Of a DNA stretch of 44,565 nt, positions 23,170-32,039 are shown in pieces. Made by a program: the position numbers and the translations under genes. The notes under the pieces were generated by a model. That model saw nothing but the letters and a program-made list of their open reading frames with translations, was not told the origin of the DNA and did no database searches. The stretch is from Ruminococcaceae bacterium UBA7067. Its GTDB lineage: Bacteria; Bacillota; Clostridia; Oscillospirales; Acutalibacteraceae. Position 1 is the first letter of the stretch. Every line of letters begins with the position of its first letter. The stretch covers positions 1,053-45,617 of the forward strand of contig DKZT01000051.1 of the NCBI GenBank assembly GCA_002493755.1, read 5' to 3'.

Positions 23170-24123
23170 ATCATCAAATACTTCGTCAGGCTCTTCGTTG
23201 ATATTCGTACTCTTTGTAAGGTAAATCGGTCTGTCCTTTGATTCCATATAAATTCTGCCGATATACTCGCCGAGTATACCTACCGAAAACTCAATAATAC
23301 CGCCTAAGAACAGAGTAATAATAAGCGTTGTAGCGTAGCCGGGAACATCAATGCCGAACATAAGGGTCTGAAGCAGAACCACTACTGCATAAATAAACGC
23401 AAGCCCTGAAATTATAAGTCCCAGCAGAGATATAAAGCGAAGCGGCGCAACGGAAAAGGCTGTAATGCCGTCGATAGCATACTTGAACAGTCCCCAGAAG
23501 CTCCACTTTGTTGTGCCGATGGTTCTCTCAACATTCTCATACGGCAGCCACTTTGTATCAAAGCCTACCCAGCTGAATATACCCTTTGAAAAACGCTGAA
23601 CCTCGCTTAAGGACAGCACTGCGTCAACCATCTGGCGCGACATAATTCTGAAATCAACTGCGCCGTACGGCAGCTTAACATCTGTTATTTTATTGTTGAA
23701 TTTATAGAATGTACGGCTGAAGAAGCTTCTTATCTTCGACTCGCCCTCACGTGTGGTTCTTCTTGCGGCGCAGCAGTCGTGTCCCTCTTCAACGCCCTTT
23801 ATCATATCGGCAATCATTGCAGGCGGATGCTGTAAATCGGCGTCCATTACGATAACATAATCACCGCTTGAATTCTGAAGTCCGGCATACATCGCCGCCT
23901 CCTTGCCGAAATTGCGTGAAAACGAAATATACTTCACATTTCTGTATTTCTTTGCAAGATTGCGCATAACAAGAAATGTTTTGTCGCGGCTTCCGTCATC
24001 AACGAGAATATATCTGAAGCGATAGCCGTCTATGGCATTTATATATTTGTTTGTAGTTTCAACAAAGACCTCAAGTCCTTCCTCTTCGTTATAGCAAGGC
24101 ACAACTATATCAACAGTTTTCAT
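23161..24123 (-). CDS. GT2 polyprenyl-phosphate glycosyltransferase (GtrB/CsbB/DPM1-like)
   Basis: Transfers a sugar from a nucleotide donor to undecaprenyl phosphate at the inner membrane face. 320 aa from ATG 24123 (AAAGGAAT upstream; the 19-residue longer frame lacks a site). The GT-A domain shows VDIVVPCYNEEEG, ILVDDGSRDKT and the donor/metal motif MDADLQHPP, then SFSRNFGKEAAMYAGL, all typical of DPM1/GtrB. Two C-terminal membrane spans (about 225-250 and 262-290) match the family. Divergent from the YfhO and GtrA genes, the usual partners. The last two residues (Glu-Phe) and stop are supplied by the heptad repeat. Confidence 0.92.
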   Translation of the reverse strand: MKTVDIVVPCYNEEEGLEVFVETTNKYINAIDGYRFRYILVDDGSRDKTFLVMRNLAKKYRNVKYISFSRNFGKEAAMYAGLQNSSGDYVIVMDADLQHPPAMIADMIKGVEEGHDCCAARRTTREGESKIRSFFSRTFYKFNNKITDVKLPYGAVDFRIMSRQMVDAVLSLSEVQRFSKGIFSWVGFDTKWLPYENVERTIGTTKWSFWGLFKYAIDGITAFSVAPLRFISLLGLIISGLAFIYAVVVLLQTLMFGIDVPGYATTLIITLFLGGIIEFSVGILGEYIGRIYMESKDRPIYLTKSTNINEEPDEVFDDEF

Positions 24124-24406
24124 TTTATTATTCCTTTCAGTTATACTGTTCAGCCGCCGAAAAATCCTAATTTTCGACAAGCAAACGCTTTAACTAAAAT
24201 TATAACAAAAATCACCGTAAAATGTAAAGAGTTTTTCGACAAAAGGCTGATGTTTTTTCTCTGTTTTTTCGCATAGTACCCGTATTGCAAAAAATTATAA
24301 AAAAATCTGCCGAAAAAAAAGAATTTTCCCGATAATCTGTTTACCTTTTTTCTCTTTGGTGTTAAAATAAGATATGTATTGTTTATTTTACACGGAGGTA
24401 GTTGTA

Positions 24407-27172
24407 ATGAGTAAAACAAAAAACAAAAAGGCAGGTGCAGCTAAGACTAACCGTATTAAAAAGCTCGCAGGCACGCTTGGCGGAGATGCCGAGCCGGTTA
24501 TGTCAAGCAAAAAGCTGTATCTTATCCTTTGCTTTGCCGTTCCGTTTTTGCTTATGGGCTTTGCCTTTGCATTCAACGGTGTTTATCCGTTCGGCGAAAA
24601 GCAGATTCTGGTAACAGACTTCTGGCAGCAGTATTTTCCGTTCTACACAGAGGTGCAGGACAAGCTGCAGACAGGTCAGTCAATGCTGTATTCGTGGGAC
24701 ACCGGTATGGGTTCAAACTTCTGGGCGCTTGCGGCTTATTATTTTGCAAGTCCTATGAATTTGCTGCTCGCCATAGTTCCGTATGAGCTTCTGCGTGAAG
24801 CCCTCACCCTGTTTTTGCTGTGCAGAATAGGTCTTGCAGGTCTTTTCTGCGGTGTATTCCTTAAGGGAGTATTCAAGCGAAACGACATTTCAATCGTTTT
24901 CTTCGGCACTATGTATGCGCTGTGCGCCTTTACGCTCGGCTACTATTGGAACGTAATGTGGTTCGACACGTTCGCCCTCTTCCCTCTTGTCGCCTACGGT
25001 ACATACAGCCTTGTGAAATACGGCAGGGTAAGGGTTTATATTATCGGACTTGCCGCTTCGCTTCTGTTTAACTATTATATCGGCTTCTTCACCTGTATTT
25101 TCACGGTGATTTTCTTCATATGCCTTTGCATTTATTTCAAAACGCCGCTGAAGCTTTTCCTTCGCCGCTTCGGCAAAATAGCCGTTTCATCAATCGTCGG
25201 CGTCGGTATTTCGGCTGTAATGCTTCTGCCTGAGCTTCTGGCTCTCGGTCTTTCGTACAGCGCAAGCAACGTGTGGCCTTCAATAACAAAGTTCAGATAT
25301 CAGATTCCCGAATTAATCGGTAACTTTGCCGCAATGGTAGAACCGAATGTAAAGGAGGGTCTGCCGAACATAAACTGCGGCTTCCTCTGCGTTCTTCTTG
25401 CAGGCGTATTCCTTATTTCGAAGAAAATCTCCCTGCGTGAAAAAATACTCGCAAGCTGTGTTATGGGATTTATGCTGTTCAGCATTGACAACAGACTGTT
25501 CGACTTTATATGGCACGGCTTCCACGGAACAAATATGATACCGCACAGATTCTCATTTATCGTTTCATTCGTGCTGATTGTTGCAGCTTACAGGGCGTTC
25601 ACGCTTTTAAAGGATATTACTCCCGCCGAAATTATCGGTATGCTTGCGATGGCTTCAATAGTCATAATCTGCGCAAGCATCGGCAAGCAGAGCGACACAG
25701 CGGTTTACGTCAGCGTTGCTCTCACCGTTTTGTATGTCGGCATTCTCTTTATGTACGAGAGAAAGCTCATTAACTTCAAGACTGTTTATGTCCTTGTCGG
25801 CATTGTTTTACTCGGCGAGATGATAAGCTCCGTACTTTTGAGCGTTGAATCAGTCAGAGTTACACAGAGAACAGGATACCCCGACAAGCGCGACGAGATA
25901 AGAGCCTGCGTTGAGGACATCAAGTCAAAGGACGATGAAGCGTTTTACAGGATGGAGCTTACAAAGTTCTACACCCTGAACGACCCGCCGCTTTACCAGT
26001 ATCCGGGTGTTGCTCAGTTCAGCTCAACAGCCAACGTAAACGTTACTCACTACGTTGAGGGTATCGGCGCAATCGGCTGGGACGCAGGAAACAGATACTA
26101 CTACGCCGAGTCCTCTCCCGTTACAAACGCATTCCTCGGCATAAAATACCTCATAGCAAAGTTCGAGCCGCTTGCCGACACCAACAACTGGACGTTATTC
26201 GGCAAGCAGAAGAATATGAGCTACTACCGGAACAAAAGCTACCTGTCACTCGGCTTTATGACAGACAGCAAGCTTGAACACTTCAAGGCTGACCAGGAAA
26301 ACCCGTTCAGGTCACAGCAGGATTTATTCCAGAATGCAACCGGAATAAAGGACGATTTGTATGAGCGGCTCAAGGTATCCTCCGCAAGCCACGAAAACCT
26401 GAACGTATATTACAGAGGAGTCAGCGAAAACAATCAGGGTATTTACGGACAGTACAGCTACAAGCCAAAGGACGCAGACAAGGACGCAAAGCTTAGCTGG
26501 AACTTTACAGTACCTAAGGACTGCTCGGTATATGTATACGCAAAAATTGACAACTCCGAAAGCGTAAGCGTTTACGGCGGCTCGAAAACAACCGCTCAGA
26601 GCTACAACATCAAACGCCCGTATCTGCTGTCGGCAGGTGTATTCAAAAAGGGTGACAAGCTGAATATTTCCTCAAAGGTAGATAAGGGAAAAAGCGGTAA
26701 CGCCAATATATATGTTTGTATGTTCAATCAGGACGCCTATGACAAGGGCTGCGAGCTTCTTAAGGACGAGCTTCTGAACATTACAAGCATCGACTCGACA
26801 AACGTCAAGGGCGACATCACTGTAAAGCAGGACGGCTTAATGTATACCTCTATCCCCTATGAGTCGGGCTGGAGCGCATACGTTGACGGTGAGAAGGTTG
26901 AAATCACCCCTATCGACAACGCAATGATAGGTCTTAAGCTTACAAAAGGAAAGCACGACATTGAGTTTAAATATTCACCGGCAGGCTTCATTCCGGGTCT
27001 TGCCGTTTCAATAGGCTGCACCGTTGTGTTTGCTGCGTTCTGCCTGCTGCAATGGTTCCTTAAGAAAAAGGGCAAAACTCTCGGTCCTGTCGGCAAGCTT
27101 CCCGAGGTTGCAGGAGTATTTCCCGACAAAGAGGAAAAGCCTGCTGAAGCCGAAAGGAGCGACAAGAAATAA
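24407..27172 (+). CDS. YfhO-family multispanning membrane glycosyltransferase
   Basis: A 921-aa membrane protein. A basic N-terminus (KTKNKK) is followed by about a dozen membrane spans up to residue ~480, including the motif region VTDFWQQYFPFY and YSWDTGMGSNFWALAAYYFASP diagnostic of YfhO/GT-C-like proteins. A large extracytoplasmic beta-rich domain (about 490-880) follows, with YESGWSAYVDGEKVEI near its end, then a last membrane span and a charged tail. In Bacillus, YfhO works with CsbB and a GtrA protein to glycosylate lipoteichoic acid. ATG 24407 has ACGGAGG upstream. Its TAA overlaps the ATG of the gtrA-like gene (TAATG). Confidence 0.88.
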   Translation: MSKTKNKKAGAAKTNRIKKLAGTLGGDAEPVMSSKKLYLILCFAVPFLLMGFAFAFNGVYPFGEKQILVTDFWQQYFPFYTEVQDKLQTGQSMLYSWDTGMGSNFWALAAYYFASPMNLLLAIVPYELLREALTLFLLCRIGLAGLFCGVFLKGVFKRNDISIVFFGTMYALCAFTLGYYWNVMWFDTFALFPLVAYGTYSLVKYGRVRVYIIGLAASLLFNYYIGFFTCIFTVIFFICLCIYFKTPLKLFLRRFGKIAVSSIVGVGISAVMLLPELLALGLSYSASNVWPSITKFRYQIPELIGNFAAMVEPNVKEGLPNINCGFLCVLLAGVFLISKKISLREKILASCVMGFMLFSIDNRLFDFIWHGFHGTNMIPHRFSFIVSFVLIVAAYRAFTLLKDITPAEIIGMLAMASIVIICASIGKQSDTAVYVSVALTVLYVGILFMYERKLINFKTVYVLVGIVLLGEMISSVLLSVESVRVTQRTGYPDKRDEIRACVEDIKSKDDEAFYRMELTKFYTLNDPPLYQYPGVAQFSSTANVNVTHYVEGIGAIGWDAGNRYYYAESSPVTNAFLGIKYLIAKFEPLADTNNWTLFGKQKNMSYYRNKSYLSLGFMTDSKLEHFKADQENPFRSQQDLFQNATGIKDDLYERLKVSSASHENLNVYYRGVSENNQGIYGQYSYKPKDADKDAKLSWNFTVPKDCSVYVYAKIDNSESVSVYGGSKTTAQSYNIKRPYLLSAGVFKKGDKLNISSKVDKGKSGNANIYVCMFNQDAYDKGCELLKDELLNITSIDSTNVKGDITVKQDGLMYTSIPYESGWSAYVDGEKVEITPIDNAMIGLKLTKGKHDIEFKYSPAGFIPGLAVSIGCTVVFAAFCLLQWFLKKKGKTLGPVGKLPEVAGVFPDKEEKPAEAERSDKK

Positions 27173-27669
27173 TGAAAAGCTTTCTGAAGAAATTTTTTGA
27201 CGAAAAGTTTTTGAAGTTCATTATAGTCGGCGTTATCAACACCATTGTAGGTATGGCTATAATGTACGGTATGTACTTTCTCGGCGACACATTCCACTGG
27301 TATGACGGCATAGCCGCCGCCTTTGGCTGGCAAGCGACAGACGTGAACTTCTGGGTAAGCTCAGGACTTAACTACACGCTGACAAGCATATTGAGCTACG
27401 TTCTCAACAAGAACATCACGTTCAAGAGCAAGGGCAACACAGGCAGGTCGCTTATCAGATTTATCATCAACATTGCGGTATGCTATCTGATTTCCTACGG
27501 CATAGCGCGTCCGTTCACAACCTGGTTTATGACAAGCTTCTTCCCGGGCGTGGACGCAAAGATTGTGGAATACCTGACAATGTTTGTCGGTATGGTGTTC
27601 TTCACAGGCTGCAACTACATCGGTCAGCGTTTCTTCGCTTTCAAAAGCAAAGACGAACGTGCTGAATAA
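27172..27669 (+). CDS. GtrA-family membrane protein (putative lipid-linked sugar flippase)
   Basis: A 165-aa protein with four predicted spans and the GtrA/DPMS signature: FLKFIIVGVINTIVG at about residues 11-25, FWVSSGLNYTLTSILSYVLNKNITFKSK in the middle, and FTGCNYIGQRFFAFK at the end. GtrA proteins are thought to flip undecaprenyl-phosphate-linked sugars outward. It overlaps the YfhO stop by one base, so both are translationally coupled. With the GT2 gene it completes the donor synthesis, flip and transfer set. A terminator follows. Confidence 0.9.
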   Translation: MKSFLKKFFDEKFLKFIIVGVINTIVGMAIMYGMYFLGDTFHWYDGIAAAFGWQATDVNFWVSSGLNYTLTSILSYVLNKNITFKSKGNTGRSLIRFIINIAVCYLISYGIARPFTTWFMTSFFPGVDAKIVEYLTMFVGMVFFTGCNYIGQRFFAFKSKDERAE

Positions 27670-27679
27670 TAACCTATGA

Positions 27680-27715
27680 AAAAAAGTCCTCTCAAAATCG
27701 GGAGGACTTTTTTAT
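27680..27715. terminator. Terminator after the gtrA-like gene
   Basis: AAAAAAGTCCTC pairs with GAGGACTTTTTT across a TCAAAATCGG loop. The convergent epimerase gene ends nearby, and A and T runs flank both sides. Confidence 0.85.
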
Positions 27716-27728
27716 TGCAGTGATAATC

Positions 27729-28628
27729 TCAGAGATTCTTCTCAATATATTCAAAATATGGCTTTTTATTAACATCATTTTTATGGTTTACATACCATTC
27801 ATATGATTCTTTTAATCCCTCGGACAACGGTTTTACATCAGGCATAAGCTCACACTGCTTTGTAACGTCAAGGTCATACGCATAATCATAAAAGCAGAAA
27901 TAGCTTCTCTGAGCGTGGCTTTCATCAACAAAAACAGGTTTAAACTCAGCTCCTGCCGCCTCATAGCACAGTCTTGCCCATTCCTTAATATTCACAGTAT
28001 CGGGATTTCCGACATTAAAAATCCGCTGCTTTGGCTGCTTTTCAAGGATTATCTCTATAAATCTGCATAAATCCTCAACGTGAAAAAATTGCAGCGGCAT
28101 ACTTCCGTCCTTGGGAATATAGCAGGGTTGATTTTTTATTGCACAGTCAAACATAAACGGCTCACGGTAAAGATTCTGCATAGGTCCGTATAAATACGGA
28201 GGTCTGAGTATATAATAATTCTCGATATTCTCAGCGATATACTGCTCGGCTTCAAGCTTGTTTTTGCCGTAATCACCCCACACTGAATTGTAACCGCACC
28301 TCATCTCCTCGCTAAACGGTCTTTCAAGTGTTTCGGGATAAACCGCACTGGAGCTAACAAAAATGTACCGGCGAATTTCAGGAACAGCATCAACAAGACA
28401 GCGTACATCTTCCCTTGTGTATGCAGTGATGTCCAAAACTGCGTCAAAGTCATAGGCTTTCAGCTTATCGCCCAAATGATGCCTGTCCGCTTCAATCAGT
28501 GTAACACCGTCCTCCTGTGGATTGTGATTTCTGTTCAGGACAAAAACATTATCGCCTTTTTGTGCAAACCAGCGCGCAACATATCGGCTGACAAATACCG
28601 TTCCGCCTGTCACAAGAATGTTTCTCAT
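27729..28628 (-). CDS. NAD-dependent epimerase/dehydratase (extended SDR)
   Basis: Rossmann-fold sugar-nucleotide or related SDR enzyme, 299 aa. The N-terminal cofactor loop reads TGGTVFVSRYV (a variant of TGGxGFIG), the active site has SSSAVYP, and YGKNK supplies the YxxxK catalytic pair. A C-terminal substrate domain contains PLQFFHVEDLCRFI and NVGNPDTVNIKEW. ATG 28628 follows GGAGGTTTTACA. The longer frame upstream has no start signals. Substrate unknown; the neighbouring glycosylation genes make an envelope sugar plausible but they are convergent, not co-operonic. Confidence 0.82.
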   Translation of the reverse strand: MRNILVTGGTVFVSRYVARWFAQKGDNVFVLNRNHNPQEDGVTLIEADRHHLGDKLKAYDFDAVLDITAYTREDVRCLVDAVPEIRRYIFVSSSAVYPETLERPFSEEMRCGYNSVWGDYGKNKLEAEQYIAENIENYYILRPPYLYGPMQNLYREPFMFDCAIKNQPCYIPKDGSMPLQFFHVEDLCRFIEIILEKQPKQRIFNVGNPDTVNIKEWARLCYEAAGAEFKPVFVDESHAQRSYFCFYDYAYDLDVTKQCELMPDVKPLSEGLKESYEWYVNHKNDVNKKPYFEYIEKNL

Positions 28629-28753
28629 TGTAAAACCTCCTCGGATTTTTATCAGGAACTTTATTTTACCATCGCACATAAAACATATCAATAGAAGAAA
28701 ATCAAAGCAATGTAAAAATTTTACATTTTTTTGCACTTTAAAGCGATAAACCC

Positions 28754-28782
28754 TTGACAAACTCCCTCAATAGTATTATTAT
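28754..28782 (+). promoter_or_regulatory. Aromatic operon promoter
   Basis: TTGACA (28754-28759), 17-bp spacer, TATTAT (28777-28782), 27 bp before the leader-peptide ATG. A strong match to sigma-A. Confidence 0.8.
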
Positions 28783-28809
28783 CATATCATTAAAAGCAGG
28801 AGAAGCGCT

Positions 28810-28905
28810 ATGAGCCATTTAATTAACACACGATTTACAGGCTTCTATTATTTCGGCTATTACTTTAGTCGGAACAATTTGTTATGCCCTGTTTGCCGTA
28901 TGTAA
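28810..28905 (+). CDS. Phe/Tyr-rich leader peptide of the aromatic amino-acid operon
   Basis: A 31-codon open frame starting at ATG 28810 with AGGAGA 7 nt upstream, stop TAA at 28903-28905. Residues 9-19 read FTGFYYFGYYF: eight aromatic residues in eleven (four Phe, four Tyr), no Trp. This is the classic form of an attenuation leader that senses charged tRNA-Phe and tRNA-Tyr. The stalling codons (about 28834-28866) lie just upstream of a segment (28886-28893) that can pair with the 5' arm of the downstream terminator. The peptide itself probably has no other role. It directly precedes aroF-tyrA-aroB-aroA-aroC-pheA, the pathway for exactly these amino acids. Confidence 0.85.
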   Translation: MSHLINTRFTGFYYFGYYFSRNNLLCPVCRM

Positions 28906-28965
28906 TTATGGCTGTCTGCCGCTTTATCAGGCGTATTATAACGGGGCGAGGGCTCCGTTTTTTTT
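28886..28965 (+). promoter_or_regulatory. Transcription attenuator of the aromatic operon (antiterminator and terminator)
   Basis: The terminator is AACGGGGC (28940-28947), GAGG loop, GCTCCGTT (28952-28959), running into eight Ts ending at 28965. The antiterminator is GCCCTGTT (28886-28893), which pairs over 8 bp (one G.U) with the same 28940-28947 arm. A ribosome at the leader stop would cover 28886-28893 and allow termination. One stalled at the Phe/Tyr codons would leave it free. A further GGCTCCG/CGGAGCC hairpin (28951-28957, 28976-28982) can form in read-through RNA. Confidence 0.8.
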
Positions 28966-29007
28966 ATGTAATTCTGCGGAGCCGTTCCAAGGAAAGGATT
29001 TGTTAAA

Positions 29008-30027
29008 ATGATTATAGTATTAAAACCGCAATGCACAAGAGAACAGCTTATCGGCTTCAAGGAACAGCTTGAAAACGATTACAGCGTCAAGGTGAACACC
29101 TGGGAGGGCGTTCACTCAACGGTGCTTGGACTTATCGGCGACACAACGGCTATTGATATTGACTACATCAACGCTCAGGATATTGTTGACGATGTCCGCC
29201 GCGTTCAGGAGCCTTACAAAAAGGCAAACAGAAAGTTCCATCCCGAAAACACGGTGATTGAGCTTGCGAACGGCACAAAAATCGGTGACGGCGGTCTTGT
29301 GCTTATGGCAGGCCCCTGCTCGGTTGAAAGCAGCGAGCAGGTATGCTCTATTGCAAAATCCGTCAAGGCTTCGGGCGCACAGATTTTAAGAGGCGGCGCA
29401 TTCAAGCCGAGAACCTCGCCCTATGCGTTTCAGGGTCTTAAGGCAGAGGGTCTTGACCTGCTGAAAGAGGCAAGGCGCGAAACAGGACTTCCGATTGTAA
29501 CGGAAATTATGAGAACATCACATATTGATATGTTTGAAAATGTTGACATTATTCAGGTCGGCGCAAGAAATATGCAGAATTTTGAGCTTTTAAAGGAGCT
29601 TGGCAAAACAAACAAGCCTATACTTTTAAAGAGAGGTCTTTCAAGCACTATTGAAGAGCTTCTGATGAGCGCAGAATACATTATGGCTGGCGGCAACGAT
29701 AAGGTTATCCTGTGTGAGAGAGGTATCAGAACCTATGAGACCTTCACAAGAAACACGCTTGACTTATCGGCTGTGCCTATTCTGAAGAGTCTTTCGCATC
29801 TTCCCGTTGTTGTTGACCCGAGCCACGCAACAGGCAAAAGCTGGCTTGTTGAGTCGATGTCTATGGCGGCAGTTGCCGCAGGCGCAGACGGACTTATCAT
29901 TGAGGTTCACAACGACCCGAAACGTGCCTTGTGCGACGGCGCACAGTCGCTTACACCCGAGCAGTTTGACAGGGTGGCGAAAAAGGTGAACGGCTTAAAG
30001 AAGTATTTGAGTGAGAACGAGTTTTGA
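29008..30027 (+). CDS. aroF: DAHP synthase, type I-beta with N-terminal regulatory domain
   Basis: 3-deoxy-7-phosphoheptulonate synthase: phosphoenolpyruvate plus erythrose-4-phosphate, first step of the shikimate pathway. 339 aa. Residues 1-80 are a ferredoxin-like/ACT-like domain as in Thermotoga DAHP synthase, used for feedback inhibition by Tyr/Phe. The barrel contains MAGPCSVES (metal Cys), GGAFKPRTSPYAFQGL and VDPSHATGK. ATG 29008 follows AAGGAAAGG. First structural gene after the attenuator. Its last residues NEF and TGA fall in a heptad array, hinting that the C-terminus was reshaped by the repeat. Confidence 0.95.
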   Translation: MIIVLKPQCTREQLIGFKEQLENDYSVKVNTWEGVHSTVLGLIGDTTAIDIDYINAQDIVDDVRRVQEPYKKANRKFHPENTVIELANGTKIGDGGLVLMAGPCSVESSEQVCSIAKSVKASGAQILRGGAFKPRTSPYAFQGLKAEGLDLLKEARRETGLPIVTEIMRTSHIDMFENVDIIQVGARNMQNFELLKELGKTNKPILLKRGLSSTIEELLMSAEYIMAGGNDKVILCERGIRTYETFTRNTLDLSAVPILKSLSHLPVVVDPSHATGKSWLVESMSMAAVAAGADGLIIEVHNDPKRALCDGAQSLTPEQFDRVAKKVNGLKKYLSENEF

Positions 30028-30054
30028 GTTTTGAGCTTAGAGTTTTGAGTTAAG
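30019..30054 (+). repeat. Heptad array overlapping the aroF stop codon
   Basis: GAGTTTTGAGTTTTGAG, then CTTAGAGTTTTGAGTTAAG. The aroF stop TGA (30025-30027) lies inside the first unit. It separates aroF from tyrA in the operon. Confidence 0.8.
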
Positions 30055-30072
30055 AAAAAGGGGAAATAAAAA

Positions 30073-30903
30073 ATGAAGATTGCTGTTGTCGGCTTGGGCA
30101 TAATAGGCGGCTCAATGGCTATGGCTATAAAAAAATACACAGAGCATTATGTAATCGGGATTAACCGTACAAGAGCAACGCTTGAAAAGGCGCTTGAATG
30201 CGGCGCAATAGACGAAATCGGCGAGGAAGACAGCATACGGAACGCCGACCTCATCATCTTAGGTCTGTACCCTGCCCTTGCGGTCGACTTTATAAAACGC
30301 AACTGCGATAAGATTAAAAAGGACACTATCGTCACCGACACAAGCGGCATAAAGGCGGCTATATGCCCCGAGCTGGACAAAATAGCCGAGGAAAACGGCT
30401 TCACCTTTATCGGCTCTCACCCGATGGCAGGCAAGGAAACAAACGGCTTTGACTCCGCCGACGCAGATTTATTCTTCGGCGCGAGCTTTATCGTTGTACC
30501 GGGCAATGCGTCCTGCGATAAGGTTCGCACACTCTGCCGTCTTGCGATGGATATAGGCTTTTCGGGCGTTCGCCTTACAACCACAGAGGAGCACGACAGA
30601 ATGATAGCCTACACCTCTCAGCTTCCTCATGTTTTAGCCTGCGCCTATGTATTAAGTCCTCAATGCCCCAACCACAAGGGCTTTTCAGCCGGAAGCTACC
30701 GCGACGTTTCCCGTGTGGCAAAGATAAACGCAACGCTCTGGAGCGAGCTTTTTATAGAAAACCGTGAGCCGCTTATTGCGGAAATTGACACCCTTATAAA
30801 TAATCTGGAGCTTATCAAAAACGGAATAGAAGCAAAGGATACGGACGGACTTATAAAAACCCTCGGCAGATGCCGACAGATTAAGGAGCAGCTTGACGAA
30901 TGA
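30073..30903 (+). CDS. tyrA: Prephenate dehydrogenase
   Basis: Oxidises prephenate to 4-hydroxyphenylpyruvate for tyrosine. 276 aa. The NAD-binding loop is VVGLGIIGGSMAMAI at residues 4-18. The helical dimerisation domain holds IGSHPMAGKETNGF (catalytic His-containing motif) and TTTEEHDRMIAYTSQLPHV. No C-terminal ACT domain is present, so feedback control by tyrosine at this enzyme may be weak. Starts after a GGGGAAATAAAAA stretch and overlaps aroB by four bases (ATGA). Confidence 0.94.
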   Translation: MKIAVVGLGIIGGSMAMAIKKYTEHYVIGINRTRATLEKALECGAIDEIGEEDSIRNADLIILGLYPALAVDFIKRNCDKIKKDTIVTDTSGIKAAICPELDKIAEENGFTFIGSHPMAGKETNGFDSADADLFFGASFIVVPGNASCDKVRTLCRLAMDIGFSGVRLTTTEEHDRMIAYTSQLPHVLACAYVLSPQCPNHKGFSAGSYRDVSRVAKINATLWSELFIENREPLIAEIDTLINNLELIKNGIEAKDTDGLIKTLGRCRQIKEQLDE

Positions 30904-31958
30904 AAACGCTAAATGTTAAATCAGTAAGAAGCTATGATATACATATTGAAAGAGGTCTTATCAGCCGCTGCGGCGAGATAATAAAGCCGCTTGCAAGAGG
31001 CGGCAAGGCAATGATTGTATCAGACACAAATGTGTACCCGATATACGGCGATACGGTTAAAAAATCGCTTGAGCATTCAGGCTTTGAGGTAAGCACACAC
31101 ATCTTCCCAGCCGGTGAAGCTTCAAAACAGCTTTCAACCATTGCCGAGATATACAATTCACTTGCCGACAACGGCTTTTCACGCAAGGACTTCATTGTTG
31201 CTCTCGGCGGCGGCGTTACGGGCGATATGGCAGGCTTTGCCGCCGCTACATATCAGAGGGGTATAGACTTTGTTCAGATTCCCACCTCCCTGCTGTCGCA
31301 GGTTGATTCATCGGTAGGCAGTAAAACGGGAGTTGACATAAAGCAGGGCAAAAACCTCGTCGGCGCATTCTGGCAGCCGTCTGTTGTAATAATCGACCCC
31401 GACACGCTGAACACCCTCACGCCCGAATTTTTCGCCGACGGAATGGCTGAGGTTATAAAATACGGCTGTATCAAGAGTCTGCCGCTGTTTGAACGCTTAG
31501 AGCAGGAAAACGCCGCCGACATTATAGAGGAAATCATCTATGACTGCGTATCAATAAAGAGGGACGTTGTAGAGCGTGACGAGCACGAAGCAGGCGAGCG
31601 AATGCTTTTAAACTTCGGTCACACCCTCGGTCACTCGATTGAAAAGGCTTACGGCTACACGGGCATCACTCACGGTCAGGCTGTCGGCGTTGGTATGGTG
31701 ATAATAACAAGAGCAAGCGAAACCGCAGGAATAACTCCGAGCGGCACAACCGAGAGAATAGAAAACCTGCTTAAAAAATACAATCTGCCGATAACCGACA
31801 AGACACCGCTTGACGAAATGGCGAGCGGCGCACTCGGCGACAAAAAGGCGAGCGGTGACAGCATTAACATTGTACTGCTGAATAAAATCGGCGACAGCTT
31901 CACAAAAAAGCTTAAGAAGACCGAGCTGCTCGGCTTTATAAGCAAATCAGAATTATAA
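30900..31958 (+). CDS. aroB: 3-dehydroquinate synthase
   Basis: Second shikimate step, cyclising DAHP to 3-dehydroquinate with NAD and a divalent metal. 352 aa. Landmarks: FPAGEASKQLST, ALGGGVTGDMAGFAAATYQRG, IPTSLLSQVDSSVGSKTGVD, FFADGMAEVIKYGCI, and the metal histidines in LNFGHTLGHSIE and GITHGQAVGVGM. ATG overlaps the tyrA TGA. Translationally coupled second half of the operon. Confidence 0.96.
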   Translation: MKTLNVKSVRSYDIHIERGLISRCGEIIKPLARGGKAMIVSDTNVYPIYGDTVKKSLEHSGFEVSTHIFPAGEASKQLSTIAEIYNSLADNGFSRKDFIVALGGGVTGDMAGFAAATYQRGIDFVQIPTSLLSQVDSSVGSKTGVDIKQGKNLVGAFWQPSVVIIDPDTLNTLTPEFFADGMAEVIKYGCIKSLPLFERLEQENAADIIEEIIYDCVSIKRDVVERDEHEAGERMLLNFGHTLGHSIEKAYGYTGITHGQAVGVGMVIITRASETAGITPSGTTERIENLLKKYNLPITDKTPLDEMASGALGDKKASGDSINIVLLNKIGDSFTKKLKKTELLGFISKSEL

Positions 31959-31968
31959 AATCAAGGAT

Positions 31969-32013
31969 TTATTGTCGGAGGCGGTCAAAACCGCTGCCTG
32001 CGAACAATTAACA
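31969..32013 (+). other. Hairpin in the aroB-aroA gap
   Basis: The core GCGGT-CAAA-ACCGC is extended by weaker outer pairs (TTGTCG with CGAACAA). No T tract follows, so it is more likely a processing or stability element than a terminator. Confidence 0.4.
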
Positions 32014-32039
32014 ACATTGAACTATAAGAGGGAAATACA

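Noticed and set aside
28629..28760. 44-residue N-terminal extension of the epimerase
   Set aside because: No start signal, and the Rossmann motif begins right after ATG 28628, which has GGAGG upstream.
28951..28982. GGCTCCG/CGGAGCC hairpin as the antiterminator of the aro leader
   Set aside because: Its 3' arm is transcribed after the terminator, so it cannot prevent termination; the 28886-28893 segment is the better antiterminator arm.
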